64,000 bases of DNA from Pseudomonas sp. ok272 (GTDB lineage Bacteria > Pseudomonadota > Gammaproteobacteria > Pseudomonadales > Pseudomonadaceae): the NCBI RefSeq assembly GCF_900109995.1, contig NZ_FOCB01000015.1:1-64000 (forward strand), read 5' to 3'. Positions 8,991-17,854 of the stretch are shown in pieces. A program made the position numbers and the translations under genes. How positions within the stretch are numbered: position 1 is the first letter of the stretch; every line of letters begins with the position of its first letter. The notes under the pieces were generated by a model. It was not told where the DNA came from. It ran no database searches and saw only the letters and a program-made list of their open reading frames with translations.

Positions 8991-9530
8991 ATGATCCGTG
9001 AAATTCTCAAGATGGGCGATGAGCGCCTGCTGCGCATTGCCCCGCCAGTCCCCGCTGAAATGTTCGACAGCCCCGAGCTGTGGCAACTGATCGACGACAT
9101 GTTCCAGACCATGGAAAGCGTTGGCGGGGTTGGCCTGGCCGCACCGCAGATCGGTGTCGACTTGCAGTTGGTGATCTTCGGCTTCGAGCACAGCGAACGT
9201 TATCCGGATGCCGAGGCGGTGCCGCAGACGATCCTGATCAACCCGCTGATCACGCCACTGCAGCCAACCCTGGAAGAGGGTTTCGAGGGGTGTCTGTCAG
9301 TGCCTGGTTTGCGCGGCGCAGTGCAGCGCTATCAACACATCCGTTATGAAGGTTTCGATCCCAAGGGCCAGCCGTTGGTGCGTTTTGCTTCGGGGTTTCA
9401 CGCCCGCGTGGTGCAGCACGAGTGCGACCATTTGATCGGGCGCCTGTACCCGTCGCGCATCACCGACTTTCGCAAGTTCGGCTTCACCGAGGTGATGTTC
9501 CCCGACCTGGACCCCGCCGCCGACGACTAG
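8991..9530 (+). CDS. def: Peptide deformylase
   Basis: A 179-residue metalloenzyme that removes the N-formyl group from nascent proteins. All three signature motifs are present: [10 protein letters not shown] (motif 1), EGCLSVPG (motif 2, metal-binding Cys) and QHECDHLIG (motif 3, HExxH with two metal-binding His and the catalytic Glu). It is not next to fmt, so it is probably the second deformylase common in Pseudomonas. Its start is 2 bp after yihY, and its stop overlaps the stop of the converging acetyltransferase by three bases. Confidence 0.95.
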   Translation: MIREILKMGDERLLRIAPPVPAEMFDSPELWQLIDDMFQTMESVGGVGLAAPQIGVDLQLVIFGFEHSERYPDAEAVPQTILINPLITPLQPTLEEGFEGCLSVPGLRGAVQRYQHIRYEGFDPKGQPLVRFASGFHARVVQHECDHLIGRLYPSRITDFRKFGFTEVMFPDLDPAADD

Positions 9531-9937
9531 GCCGCGCGCCCCATGGCAATCATCGGCTTGCTGCGGTTGTAGCGTGCCAGGCGCTCGGCCAGCGCATAGG
9601 GCAACGGTGGGTCGACAGTGAAGCCGTTGCGCTGATAGAACTCCCGTAAGTCCGGGTGGCAGAACAGCCACACGGGCGCACTGATCGGCAGCAGTGCGGC
9701 GGCCATCAACGCGGCCGCCACGCCCTGGCCACGACAGGTCGGAGCGACAAACAGCCCGGTCAGCCAGAAACCATCCGCCACCGACCGCAGGCATAGTCCG
9801 GCGACGATTTCATCGCGCGTGCCGACCCACAACTGTGCCTCGCGAACGGCTTTCATCGATGACTGGTGGCTGCGATAGAACTTGTTCATCAAGGGCCATA
9901 AGGGCTCGGCGAGCTGTGTGTACTGGAGATCAGGCAT
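9527..9937 (-). CDS. GNAT family N-acetyltransferase
   Basis: A 136-residue single-domain GNAT protein. Motif A is [22 protein letters not shown], with the R/QxxGxG/A acetyl-CoA pyrophosphate loop, and the C-terminal strand is [12 protein letters not shown]. The stop codons of this gene and def overlap in convergent orientation. The acceptor substrate cannot be deduced. Confidence 0.85.
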   Translation of the reverse strand: MPDLQYTQLAEPLWPLMNKFYRSHQSSMKAVREAQLWVGTRDEIVAGLCLRSVADGFWLTGLFVAPTCRGQGVAAALMAAALLPISAPVWLFCHPDLREFYQRNGFTVDPPLPYALAERLARYNRSKPMIAMGRAA

Positions 9938-10039
9938 GAAAAGGGCCGTTGGTGTGCAGGGCCCGAGATTATAAAAGAACGCGAGCAGCGGGATAGGTGT
10001 ATACCTGAGTCCACACCCCGTATGAATGGAGGAAGTATC

Positions 10040-10150
10040 ATGGCCAAAGGCATGGATTCAAAAAAAGCGGCGAAGAAAAAACCGGCAAAGACGGCCGATG
10101 AAAAGCGCGCTGACAAGAAGGCAAAAAAGGTTGATGTGTTCGGTCACTAA
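10040..10150 (+). CDS. Small lysine/alanine-rich protein, 36 aa
   Basis: A short open frame starts at the ATG at 10040 behind a near-perfect ribosome site (GGAGGAAGTATC). It encodes a 36-residue protein, MAKGMDSKKAAKKKPAKT... ending KKVDVFGH. More than a third of the residues are Lys and it is strongly basic, so nucleic-acid binding or a ribosome/chromatin-associated role is conceivable. A GC-rich terminator follows directly. Very short Lys/Ala-rich proteins of this kind occur in many Pseudomonas genomes, but I know of no assigned function. Confidence 0.7.
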   Translation: MAKGMDSKKAAKKKPAKTADEKRADKKAKKVDVFGH

Positions 10151-10159
10151 ACCCCTGTC

Positions 10160-10190
10160 GTGGAGCCCGGCTACCGGGCTCTGTTTTGCG
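10160..10190 (+). terminator. Terminator after small basic protein gene
   Basis: GAGCCCGG/CCGGGCTC with a tetraloop-like CTA, followed by TGTTTTG, begins 11 bp after the stop of the 36-residue gene. Confidence 0.75.
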
Positions 10191-10747
10191 GCAGCCTGAT
10201 CACTGCGATTGATTTCCTTCCCTCTGAACAAACACGTCGGCTCGCTATGACCGATCATCCGGCTGTTTGTCGTTTCTACGGTATGTTCTCTGACCACTGG
10301 TAGAGAGATGGCCGTTTGATGGCCTTGCATACTTTGCGTTGCTGTCTATGCTCTCCCGTACAACTTATACCCATGGCGATATGAAACTTTAATGTCAGTG
10401 CTTCAGGCGCAATCAGCTTGAAGCGACGGTGTGTGCCTGATACTAAATAAAGCCTTAATAACCGTTAGCTATTCAGAGTGCGCACACAAAGGCACCGTTG
10501 TTAAAAGGAATGTTTCTTAGACGGAATTATTTATGAGTGTTGGGCTGACCCCTCCCTCGGGGTGTCAAGAAACGGATGGCTTGATAAGAGCGTTGCGTTA
10601 AGCACTCTCCAATTGAACATCATGTATCACCTGACCCTGATCCTCGTTATGAGGGTGCGTTTGCCTGTTCTGTAGGAAGTCGTTGTAAGTCCAGTGAAGA
10701 CTAGGAATTTCCTTTAATCAAAAGACAGCGCTGAAGGTGATGCCACC
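10191..10747. other. Long AT-richer intergenic region upstream of the PAS chemoreceptor
   Basis: These 557 bp are clearly lower in GC than the neighbouring genes and carry no convincing open frame, RNA gene or repeat. Short hairpins occur (for example ACCCCTCC/CTCGGGGT near 10550-10563). The region presumably contains the promoter of the chemoreceptor gene. I could not find a good sigma-28 or sigma-54 promoter in it. Confidence 0.4.
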
Positions 10748-12067
10748 ATGTTCAACTTACACCACAAGTCTGACTTGCTTGAGATAGAGCGCTTCAGCTG
10801 CGCATTGAGCGAAGCCAATGCCAAACTTTCAGCCGTGAGCCGCTCCATGGCCATGATCGAGTTTGATCCGACGGGCGTGATTCTTGATGCCAATGAAAAC
10901 TTCTGCAATGCCGTGGGCTATAGCGCCGAGGAGATCCGTGGCAAACACCATCGTATCTTCTGTGACAGCGATTACGCCAAAAGTGAAGACTATCAGCGTT
11001 TCTGGCGTGAGTTAGGTCGTGGCGAGCCCAGCAGTGGCACTTTTCTTCGCCTGGATCGAAAGGGCCGGGAAGTCTGGCTTGAAGCCAGTTATATGCCGGT
11101 GCTCGGTCCGGATCGCCAGGTTCGCAGCGTGATCAAAGTGGCGGCGGACATTACCGATCGAATCAATAAGGAGCATGAGAACCAGAGTTTGGTAAATGCG
11201 GTAGGTCGCGCGATGGCGGTGATCGAGTTTTCGCCGGACGGCAAGGTGATCACGGCCAACGAAAACTTCCTGCAGACCATGCACTACTCGCTCCATGAAG
11301 TTGTGGGACAACATCACAGCATGTTCTGCCACCGAAGTGAGAGTGAGTCTCAAGCCTATAAGGTGTTTTGGGCCTCGCTCAATCGTGGGGAGTACCATTC
11401 CCGTCGTTTTGAACGAGTGGATAAGCACGGGCGCATGGTGTTTCTGGAAGCCTCGTACAACCCGATCTTCGATGCCAAGGGCCGGTTGTACAAAGTGGTG
11501 AAGTTTGCCAGTGACATCACGGCGCAAGTGACCACGTTGCAGACCGCCGCCGAATCGGCGCATGCCACTTCGGTGCAAAATGACGCGTGTGCCCAGAAGG
11601 GCTCGCAGGTGGTGCAGCAGACGGTGCAGATCATTGAAGAAATCTCCCGGGACTTGAACGAAGCCGCCCGCAGTATCGATGCGGTCAGCAAGCAGTCGGA
11701 CATCATCGGCACCATTGTCCAGACCATTCGCGGTATTGCCGATCAAACCAACCTGCTGGCGCTCAATGCCGCCATCGAGGCGGCGCGTGCCGGGGAACAC
11801 GGACGCGGTTTTGCGGTGGTGGCCGACGAAGTCCGTAGCCTGGCGGCGCGCACCAGCCAGGCCACCCTGGAAATCGTCGACGTGGTCCGCAAGAACCACG
11901 ACCTGTCACTGAGTGCGGTATCGAGCATGCAATCGAGCTTGAGCCGAACGGGGTTGGGGGTAGAGCTGGCCAACGAGGCCGGTGAGGTGATCCTGGAGAT
12001 TCAACAGGGTTCACGGCATGTGGTGGATGCAATCAGCCAGTTCAACTCGACGTTGCAGCTCAACTAA
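10748..12067 (+). CDS. Soluble PAS-PAS methyl-accepting chemotaxis protein (BdlA/Aer-like)
   Basis: A 439-residue cytoplasmic chemoreceptor with no membrane segment or HAMP. Two consecutive PAS domains occupy residues about 30-140 ([34 protein letters not shown]) and 150-265 ([34 protein letters not shown]). They are followed by an MCP signalling hairpin whose tip is [44 protein letters not shown]. The layout and size resemble BdlA, the P. aeruginosa biofilm-dispersion receptor. The twin PAS domains with duplicated HH(R/S)xFC segments suggest haem- or flavin-type redox or oxygen sensing, but the ligand is inference. It is monocistronic, in a large intergenic space. Confidence 0.9.
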   Translation: MFNLHHKSDLLEIERFSCALSEANAKLSAVSRSMAMIEFDPTGVILDANENFCNAVGYSAEEIRGKHHRIFCDSDYAKSEDYQRFWRELGRGEPSSGTFLRLDRKGREVWLEASYMPVLGPDRQVRSVIKVAADITDRINKEHENQSLVNAVGRAMAVIEFSPDGKVITANENFLQTMHYSLHEVVGQHHSMFCHRSESESQAYKVFWASLNRGEYHSRRFERVDKHGRMVFLEASYNPIFDAKGRLYKVVKFASDITAQVTTLQTAAESAHATSVQNDACAQKGSQVVQQTVQIIEEISRDLNEAARSIDAVSKQSDIIGTIVQTIRGIADQTNLLALNAAIEAARAGEHGRGFAVVADEVRSLAARTSQATLEIVDVVRKNHDLSLSAVSSMQSSLSRTGLGVELANEAGEVILEIQQGSRHVVDAISQFNSTLQLN

Positions 12068-12080
12068 ACTGGCGCGCAAT

Positions 12081-12110
12081 AAAACGGGTTCCCGGTATGA
12101 GAGCCCGTTT
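12081..12110. terminator. Weak bidirectional hairpin between chemoreceptor and NIS-like gene
   Basis: AAACGGG/CCCGTTT encloses a GC-rich loop and lies between two converging stop codons. The flanking A and T runs are short. Confidence 0.45.
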
Positions 12111-12885
12111 AGCGCCGCATCTTCAGTGGGTTGTGTTGCCGGCAGATGCCGGGTGATTGAGTGGGCCAGTCCCGTTCCAGCAGCGCTTGGCGTTCGAGGC
12201 GCCAACGTTGCGGCTCGACCCGTTCGCGCAAGTGTTCGAAGCAGTCGTCCAGATGCCGGGCCAACTCGCGCCACAAGGCGTATTCATGCACGGGCCAATG
12301 CCTGGCGCATAGCCAGACCAGTTCCCCAAGATGACACATGAGGGTGGTGTGGATGAAGGTGTCTCGGACCCGTTCGGCAGGGTCGGACCTGGGCGCGGGA
12401 AACGGCGGGGCGACGCCTTGCCAACGCAGGGTTGAGTGGTGGATGTGGATGCCGGCAAATCCTTGGAGGAGCAATCGGCCCGGCTGTCCGTCGGCGTTGA
12501 TGGCCATCAGACTGTGTTGTCGATGGGGCTGGAAGGCGACCCCGTAGAGCAAGTACATGCCAAGCAAACCGGGAACGACAATCGCCAGGTAGTCATGGAT
12601 AAAGCGCAGTAGCGCAGGCGCGTCATCGACACCCTGGGCCAAGGCGACCCATTGGCGTAGCCGCGGTTGCCCGTGCGGGTCCAGGGCAAACAGGCTGTCC
12701 ACGGGAACGGCCAGTTCCCCGGGTTGCGCCGCGATGCCCAGGACGCGACCCAGTTGTGGCTCGCGTTCGAGTAGGTGCAGCAACAGGGCAGCGGGTTCGA
12801 AGGGGTGGCGCTTGGGGTCGAGGTGTGTCGGTGCGTCGTTCCGCTGACAGGGCGGGTGCTGCTGTTGGTGCAAGTCCGTGTGCAT
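12109..12885 (-). CDS. Stand-alone IucA/IucC (NIS siderophore synthetase) C-terminal-like protein
   Basis: A 258-residue protein. Its middle (residues 111-150: YLLYGVAFQPHRQHSLMAINADGQPGRLLLQGFAGI) aligns by eye with the C-terminal half of NRPS-independent siderophore synthetases, where the pattern is G(I/V)xxExHxQNxLxxxxxGxPxRxxxRDxxG. Here ExHxQN has become QPHRQH and the RD pair has become QG, so the nucleotide and substrate contacts are altered. The large N-terminal ATP-binding half of NIS synthetases is absent. The gene is nevertheless intact, with an AAGGAG site before the ATG. It could be a siderophore-related reductase or accessory protein, or a degenerate domain with a new role. No siderophore cluster is adjacent. 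Confidence 0.65.
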   Translation of the reverse strand: MHTDLHQQQHPPCQRNDAPTHLDPKRHPFEPAALLLHLLEREPQLGRVLGIAAQPGELAVPVDSLFALDPHGQPRLRQWVALAQGVDDAPALLRFIHDYLAIVVPGLLGMYLLYGVAFQPHRQHSLMAINADGQPGRLLLQGFAGIHIHHSTLRWQGVAPPFPAPRSDPAERVRDTFIHTTLMCHLGELVWLCARHWPVHEYALWRELARHLDDCFEHLRERVEPQRWRLERQALLERDWPTQSPGICRQHNPLKMRR

Positions 12886-13085
12886 GGCGTACGACTCCTT
12901 GGGGCGATAAGCGTGGCTCCAAGGAGGCTAGGGCAGGCGAGGAAAAACTGATGCCAATCATTTCCGGTAACCCTGTGAGACGGCTCCGAGTGGTGTGGCG
13001 GGCTGGTCCGACAACGCAGAAAGACGTTCGGTACGCGGTTTCACTCAGGTCCGGGCTAACAATCCCAGTGCGCTCCCGGGCCGGC

Positions 13086-14117
13086 TCAGGTGCTTTCGCG
13101 GACCTTGAGTTCGAAGCCCAAGTCGACCACTGGCCGGGCGATGGTGTTGCCGGCCATCAGCGTCAGCAGGTGTTCGGCGGCACGTCGGCCGATGGCTTCA
13201 CGTGGGGTGCTGATGCTGCTCAGGCGCGGCACCATGTGGGCGGAGGCGGGCAGGTCGTTGAAGCCGAGCACGGCAACTTGCTGCGGAACCTTGATGCCAT
13301 GGCGCATGGCTTCGAGCAGCGCGCCTTGGGCCAGGTCGTCGTTGCCGAAGAAAATCGCGTCGACTTGGGGATGGGCGGCCATCATTTGCAAGAACAACTC
13401 ACCGCCCAGCCCAACGGACGAGGGGCGCGGTGTCAACAGCTCCAAGTCCGGGTCGTGCAGGTTGGCGTGTTGCAGGGCCCGGCGGAAACCTTCGCCACGC
13501 AGCAAGGTACGCTGGTCCAGTTGGGCGCCGATGTAGGCGAGTTTGCGTCGGCCTCGTGAGATCAGGTGCCGGGCCGCGGTTTCGCCGGCGCTCACTTGCG
13601 AGAACCCCACGCAGTTCAAGCCTGCACCGGGGTCCAGGTCCATCATGTAGACGCAGGGGATTTTGCTGGCCTCGACCATGCGTCGGGCGCTTTCGGTGCG
13701 ATCAAAGCCCGTCAGCAACAGGCCGCGGGGTTGATAGGCCATGTAGTTGCGCAGCAGGTTTTCTTCTTCATCACGGGAATAGTGATAGTTGCCGATCAAC
13801 ACCTCAAAACCCTTGGGTCGCAGCACCTGATGAATGGCTTCCAGGGTTTCGATGAACAACAGGTTCGACAGCGATGGCACCAGCACCACCACCGATTGGC
13901 TCTGGGCCGAGGCCAAGGCGCGGGCGGCGGGGTTGACCACGTAGTTGAGTTCCTGCGCGGCCTGTTGGACTTTTTCCACCAGTTCGGTGGCGACCGTGCT
14001 GATGCCGCGCAGCGCCCGGGAGGCGGTGATCGGACTGACGCCGGCCAGGCGAGCGACTTCATTGAGGGTAGGACGGCCAGTGGTGCGAGGATTCTTATCG
14101 TTTTTAGAGGAGGTCAT
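13086..14117 (-). CDS. gntR: LacI-family gluconate repressor GntR
   Basis: A 343-residue LacI/GalR regulator. It has an N-terminal HTH (TLNEVARLAGVSPITASRALRG, with hinge segment VNPAARALAS) and a periplasmic-binding-protein-like effector domain. I chose the ATG at 14117; a TTG five codons upstream (14132) is an alternative start. It is divergent from gntK, and both promoters share a 13-bp motif containing TAGCGCT, so the protein probably represses itself, gntK and gntP. The effectors in P. aeruginosa are gluconate and 6-phosphogluconate; extending that here is inference. Confidence 0.92.
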   Translation of the reverse strand: MTSSKNDKNPRTTGRPTLNEVARLAGVSPITASRALRGISTVATELVEKVQQAAQELNYVVNPAARALASAQSQSVVVLVPSLSNLLFIETLEAIHQVLRPKGFEVLIGNYHYSRDEEENLLRNYMAYQPRGLLLTGFDRTESARRMVEASKIPCVYMMDLDPGAGLNCVGFSQVSAGETAARHLISRGRRKLAYIGAQLDQRTLLRGEGFRRALQHANLHDPDLELLTPRPSSVGLGGELFLQMMAAHPQVDAIFFGNDDLAQGALLEAMRHGIKVPQQVAVLGFNDLPASAHMVPRLSSISTPREAIGRRAAEHLLTLMAGNTIARPVVDLGFELKVREST

Positions 14118-14150
14118 CGGGCGGCTTGCCAAACAAAATACAAGGCACTA

Positions 14151-14164
14151 AGGTAGCGCTGTCT
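14151..14164. promoter_or_regulatory. Putative GntR operator 1 (gntR promoter)
   Basis: The motif AGGTAGCGCTGTCT lies 34 bp upstream of the gntR start. Two nearly identical copies are in front of gntK and gntP. The core TAGCGCT is as I recall it for P. aeruginosa GntR operators. Confidence 0.75.
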
Positions 14165-14301
14165 CGATGCGGCTGCAAATGCTTGAGCAGGGGTTGCCTG
14201 ATCCCTGCTTTTTGGCGTTGGGAAAAGAACATGCGGCAACCCAAAAAATGACAAGAAAGCATCGGCATTGCCTGCTTTTGCACTAGAGTCTCGAATAGCA
14301 A

Positions 14302-14315
14302 AGGTAGCGCTGTCT
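14302..14315. promoter_or_regulatory. Putative GntR operator 2 (gntK promoter)
   Basis: A second copy, AGGTAGCGCTGTCT, ends 17 bp before the gntK ATG. A repressor bound there would overlap the transcription start or ribosome-binding region. Confidence 0.75.
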
Positions 14316-14332
14316 GCGCGCTGAGGTGTTAC

Positions 14333-14866
14333 ATGAGTCAACCTATCACCGCCCTGGTCATCATGGGCGTGGCCGGCTGTGGCAAGTCCAGCGTCAGCGA
14401 GGCTTTGTGCCGCCTCAGCGGTGCGACCGGCATCGAAGGCGATACCTTTCATCCTGCGGCCAACATCGAAAAGATGAGCGCCGGCATCCCCCTGAACGAC
14501 GACGACCGTGCCGGCTGGCTCGACAGCCTGTGCGACGAGTTGCGCCGCGTGGATGCCCAGGGCCAGCGCCCTGTTTTGACCTGCTCGGCCCTCAAGCACA
14601 GTTACCGTGAACGCTTGCGCAGTGCCTTGCCGGGCCTGGGCTTCGTGTTTCTTGAGCTGACCCGGGAGGTTGCCGCTGACCGGGTGTCGCACCGTCCGGG
14701 CCATTTCATGCCTTCGACCCTGATCGATAGCCAGTTCGCCACCCTTGAATCACCGGTAGGCGAGCCGCTGACCCTGGCGCTCAACGCGTCCACCCAGACA
14801 GTTGAACAACTGGCCGCGCAAGCCAATGGCTGGTGGCGCGAGCACGGCTCGAGCCCTGCGGTTTGA
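14333..14866 (+). CDS. gntK: Gluconokinase
   Basis: A 177-residue P-loop kinase that phosphorylates gluconate to 6-phosphogluconate. The Walker A motif GVAGCGKSSVSE is at residues 12-23. It is followed by GDTFHPAANIEKMSAGIPLNDDDRAGWLD, diagnostic for GntK, and CSALKHSYRERLR. The length is normal. gntP follows after 84 bp, with its own operator. Confidence 0.95.
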   Translation: MSQPITALVIMGVAGCGKSSVSEALCRLSGATGIEGDTFHPAANIEKMSAGIPLNDDDRAGWLDSLCDELRRVDAQGQRPVLTCSALKHSYRERLRSALPGLGFVFLELTREVAADRVSHRPGHFMPSTLIDSQFATLESPVGEPLTLALNASTQTVEQLAAQANGWWREHGSSPAV

Positions 14867-14879
14867 GTTTTGTTGAAGA

Positions 14880-14893
14880 AGATAGCGCTGTCT
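14880..14893. promoter_or_regulatory. Putative GntR operator 3 (gntP promoter)
   Basis: AGATAGCGCTGTCT is a third copy of the gnt motif with one base changed. It lies in the gntK-gntP gap, 57 bp upstream of the permease start, which suggests an internal GntR-controlled promoter. Confidence 0.7.
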
Positions 14894-14950
14894 CAGTCGC
14901 AGACGGTTTAAACCCGCTTTAATAACAATAACAAACAGGAGATACCCCCC

Positions 14951-16303
14951 ATGTTTGGCATGTCCCACGATACGTTCCTGCTGCTCGATGCAGTGGTGAC
15001 GGTGATCGGCTTGATTGTCCTGATCACCCAGTTCAAGTTTCACCCCTTTATTGCGCTGATCATTGCCGCCGCGTTTCTCGGGCTGACCTCAGGCATGCCC
15101 ATCGGCACCATCATCAAGGCGTTCCAGGACGGCTTTGGCGGGGTGCTCGGTTTTGTCGGGATCATCCTGGCGCTGGGTACCATGCTCGGCAAGATGATGG
15201 CCGAGTCGGGCGGGGCGGATCAGATCGCCCAGACCCTGATTCGCGCGTTCGGTAAAGAGCGCGTGCAGTGGGCCATGATGTTCGCCGCGTTCCTGGTGGG
15301 CATCCCGCTGTTCTTCGAAATCGGCTTTGTGCTGCTGATTCCGCTGGTGTTCATCGTGGCGCGCCGCACTGGGGTGTCGATCATCAAGATCGGTATCCCG
15401 CTGCTCGCCGGCCTGTCTGCGGTACATGGCCTGGTGCCGCCGCACCCGGGGCCGTTGCTGGCGATCGGGGTGTTTGGCGCCGACATCGGCAAGACCATCC
15501 TCTACGGACTGATCGTGGCGCTGCCGACGGCCATCATTGCCGGCCCGATCTACGGCACGTTCATCGCCAAGTACATTCCGGGGCATCCGAACCAGGAACT
15601 CGTGGACCAATTGGCCCGTGAACCTGAGGCGGCCAGCCTGCCGAGCTTCAGCATCACCTTGATCACCGTGTTGCTGCCGGTGTTCCTGATGCTGCTCAAG
15701 ACCTTTGCCGACGTGGCGTTGCCGGACGGGCACTTCTTCCGCACCTGGATGGACATGATCGGTCACCCGATCTCGGCCCTGTTGCTGGCGTTGCTGCTGT
15801 CGCTGTACACCTTCGGCTATCGCCAGGGCATCAATTCCAAGCGCATCCTCAAGCTGCTCGACGCCAGCCTGGCGCCGACGGCCGCGATCATTCTGATCAT
15901 CGGTGCCGGTGGTGGCTTCAAGCAGATGCTGGTGACCAGTGGTGTGGGGGATGTGATCGGGCATATGGCCGTGAGCGCGCAGATCTCGCCGATCTTGCTG
16001 GCCTGGCTGGTGGCGGCGGTGATTCGTATCGCCACCGGTTCAGCGACCGTGGCAACCATTACTGGCGCGGGCATCGTGGTACCGGTGGTGGGGATGATTC
16101 CGGGGGTTAACCGTGAGCTGCTGGTGCTGGCGACCGGTGCGGGCTCGTTGATCCTGTCGCACGTCAACGACGCGGGTTTCTGGCTGGTCAAGCAGTACTT
16201 CAACATGACCGTGGCCGAGACCTTCAAGACCTGGACGGCGATGGAGACCATCCTGTCCATCGTGGCGCTGGGCTTTATCCTGCTGCTGTCGTTGTTCGTC
16301 TAA
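14951..16303 (+). CDS. gntP: Gluconate:H+ symporter (GntP family)
   Basis: A 450-residue polytopic inner-membrane permease with the GntP signatures GIPLFFEIGFVLLIPLVFIVARRTG, HGLVPPHPGPLLAIG and GSATVATITGAGIVVPV. About 12-14 hydrophobic helices are visible. It imports gluconate for the adjacent kinase. The name gntT would fit equally well, since the family nomenclature is not uniform. The ATG at 14951 follows an AACAGGAGA site. A REP pair lies immediately downstream. Confidence 0.93.
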   Translation: MFGMSHDTFLLLDAVVTVIGLIVLITQFKFHPFIALIIAAAFLGLTSGMPIGTIIKAFQDGFGGVLGFVGIILALGTMLGKMMAESGGADQIAQTLIRAFGKERVQWAMMFAAFLVGIPLFFEIGFVLLIPLVFIVARRTGVSIIKIGIPLLAGLSAVHGLVPPHPGPLLAIGVFGADIGKTILYGLIVALPTAIIAGPIYGTFIAKYIPGHPNQELVDQLAREPEAASLPSFSITLITVLLPVFLMLLKTFADVALPDGHFFRTWMDMIGHPISALLLALLLSLYTFGYRQGINSKRILKLLDASLAPTAAIILIIGAGGGFKQMLVTSGVGDVIGHMAVSAQISPILLAWLVAAVIRIATGSATVATITGAGIVVPVVGMIPGVNRELLVLATGAGSLILSHVNDAGFWLVKQYFNMTVAETFKTWTAMETILSIVALGFILLLSLFV

Positions 16304-16320
16304 GTACGCTGTAAGCAATG

Positions 16321-16410
16321 GTGGGCGCGAGCCCGCTCGCGAAGAGGGCGTATCAGTCGACATTCATGTCGCCTGATACCGCGCTTTCGCGAGCAGGCTC
16401 GCTCCCACAG
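16321..16410. repeat. Pair of inverted REP elements (BIME-like)
   Basis: GTGGGCGCGAGCCCGCTCGCGAA and the inverted TTCGCGAGCAGGCTCGCTCCCAC flank a 44-bp centre that is itself palindromic (TATCAG...CTGATA). This is the usual P. fluorescens REP doublet. It sits between the convergent gntP and alaC stop codons and can fold into a large hairpin. Confidence 0.85.
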
Positions 16411-16418
16411 GTTTTGGG

Positions 16419-17636
16419 TCAGCCGTTGGTCTTGCTGATCAACCCATCCGCCCGGAACATCCCGCGAATCCCGCGCACGGCCTGGCGAATCCGGTCCTGG
16501 TTCTCGATCAGGGCAAAGCGTACGTGGTCGTCACCGTACTCGCCAAAGCCCACCCCGGGCGACACACAGACCTTGGCCTCGGCCAGCAGTTTCTTGGCGA
16601 ACTCCAGCGAACCCAGGTGCGCATAGGCCTCGGGAATCTTGGCCCAGACGTACATCGATGCCTTGGGGTTTTCCACCATCCAACCCAACTCATGCAGACC
16701 CTTGACCAGCACATTGCGGCGCTGGCGGTACTGCTCGGCGATGTCCTTGACGCACTGTTGGTCGCCTTCCAGCGCGGCGATGGCGGCCACTTGCAGTGGG
16801 GTGAAGGTGCCGTAGTCGTGGTAACTCTTGATTCGCGCCAGGGCGTTGACCAGCTCCGGGTTGCCGACCATGAAACCGATACGCCAGCCCGCCATGTTGT
16901 AACTCTTGGACAGGGTGAAAAACTCTACCGCGATGTCCTTGGCGCCCGGCACCTGCATGATCGACGGGGCTTTCCAGTCGTCGTAGACGATGTCGGCATA
17001 GGCCAGGTCATGTACCACCAGCACGTCGTACTGCTTGGCGAGGGCGATGACCCGCTCGAAGAAGTCCAGCTCGACGCACTGCGCGGTCGGGTTGGAGGGG
17101 AAGCCCAGGATCATCATTTTCGGCTTGGGGATCGAGCCGCGAATGGCCCGTTCCAGTTCAGCGAAGAAGTCCACGCCGGGGACCAGCGGTACCGAACGCA
17201 CCTGGGCACCGGCAATCACGGCACCGTAGATGTGGATCGGGTAGCTGGGGTTGGGCACCAGCACGGTGTCGCCCTGGTCCAGGGTGGCGAGCATCAGGTG
17301 CGCCAGGCCTTCCTTGGAGCCGATGGTGACGATGGCCTCGGTTTCCGGGTCGATATCGACCTCGTAGCGATCCTTGTACCAGCGTGAAATGGCCCGGCGC
17401 AGGCGCGGAATGCCCTTGGACGTGGAGTAGCCGTGGGTGTCTTCGCGCTGGGCGACGGTGACCAGTTTCTCCACGATGTGCGGTGGCGTCGGGCCGTCGG
17501 GGTTGCCCATGCTCAAGTCGATGATGTCTTCGCCACGACGACGGGCGGCCATCTTCAGCTCGGCAGTGATGTTGAATACGTAGGGGGGGAGTCGATCTAT
17601 GCGCGCAAAGCGGCGCGGCGAACCTTGGTCGGCCAT
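16419..17636 (-). CDS. alaC: Alanine/glutamate-pyruvate aminotransferase AlaC-type
   Basis: A 405-residue class I/II aminotransferase of the AlaC/YfdZ group. Motifs are [17 protein letters not shown], the nucleotide-side loop [11 protein letters not shown], the PLP phosphate/Asp region [14 protein letters not shown] and the Schiff-base lysine [15 protein letters not shown] (the sequence here reads [15 protein letters not shown]). It should interconvert pyruvate and alanine. I chose the ATG at 17636 ([22 protein letters not shown]); the longer frame upstream is not conserved-looking. It is divergent from the LysE-type exporter. Confidence 0.9.
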   Translation of the reverse strand: MADQGSPRRFARIDRLPPYVFNITAELKMAARRRGEDIIDLSMGNPDGPTPPHIVEKLVTVAQREDTHGYSTSKGIPRLRRAISRWYKDRYEVDIDPETEAIVTIGSKEGLAHLMLATLDQGDTVLVPNPSYPIHIYGAVIAGAQVRSVPLVPGVDFFAELERAIRGSIPKPKMMILGFPSNPTAQCVELDFFERVIALAKQYDVLVVHDLAYADIVYDDWKAPSIMQVPGAKDIAVEFFTLSKSYNMAGWRIGFMVGNPELVNALARIKSYHDYGTFTPLQVAAIAALEGDQQCVKDIAEQYRQRRNVLVKGLHELGWMVENPKASMYVWAKIPEAYAHLGSLEFAKKLLAEAKVCVSPGVGFGEYGDDHVRFALIENQDRIRQAVRGIRGMFRADGLISKTNG

Positions 17637-17854
17637 TGTTGCCTCTGGAGTACGTAAGCGCCCGGAACCGTCCGAGCGACGTCGGCCACTGCGGTGGCCA
17701 GGGCGCAAGATAAGGGCGCTGGCGCCCGGCTGTCCAGTGGCCAGGTGCAACTATTTTCACGGATACTGGCGCGCTGGCTGGCCCGACGGGTTTCTTGCCT
17801 GCTTCTTGCATCACCGTGCAGCAGTTCTTCCACTACTTTCGAACGGGGCGAAAC

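Noticed and set aside
12109-12885. Assignment as ferric reductase FhuF
   Set aside because: The length is similar, but the C-terminal cysteine cluster that binds the 2Fe-2S centre in FhuF is absent.
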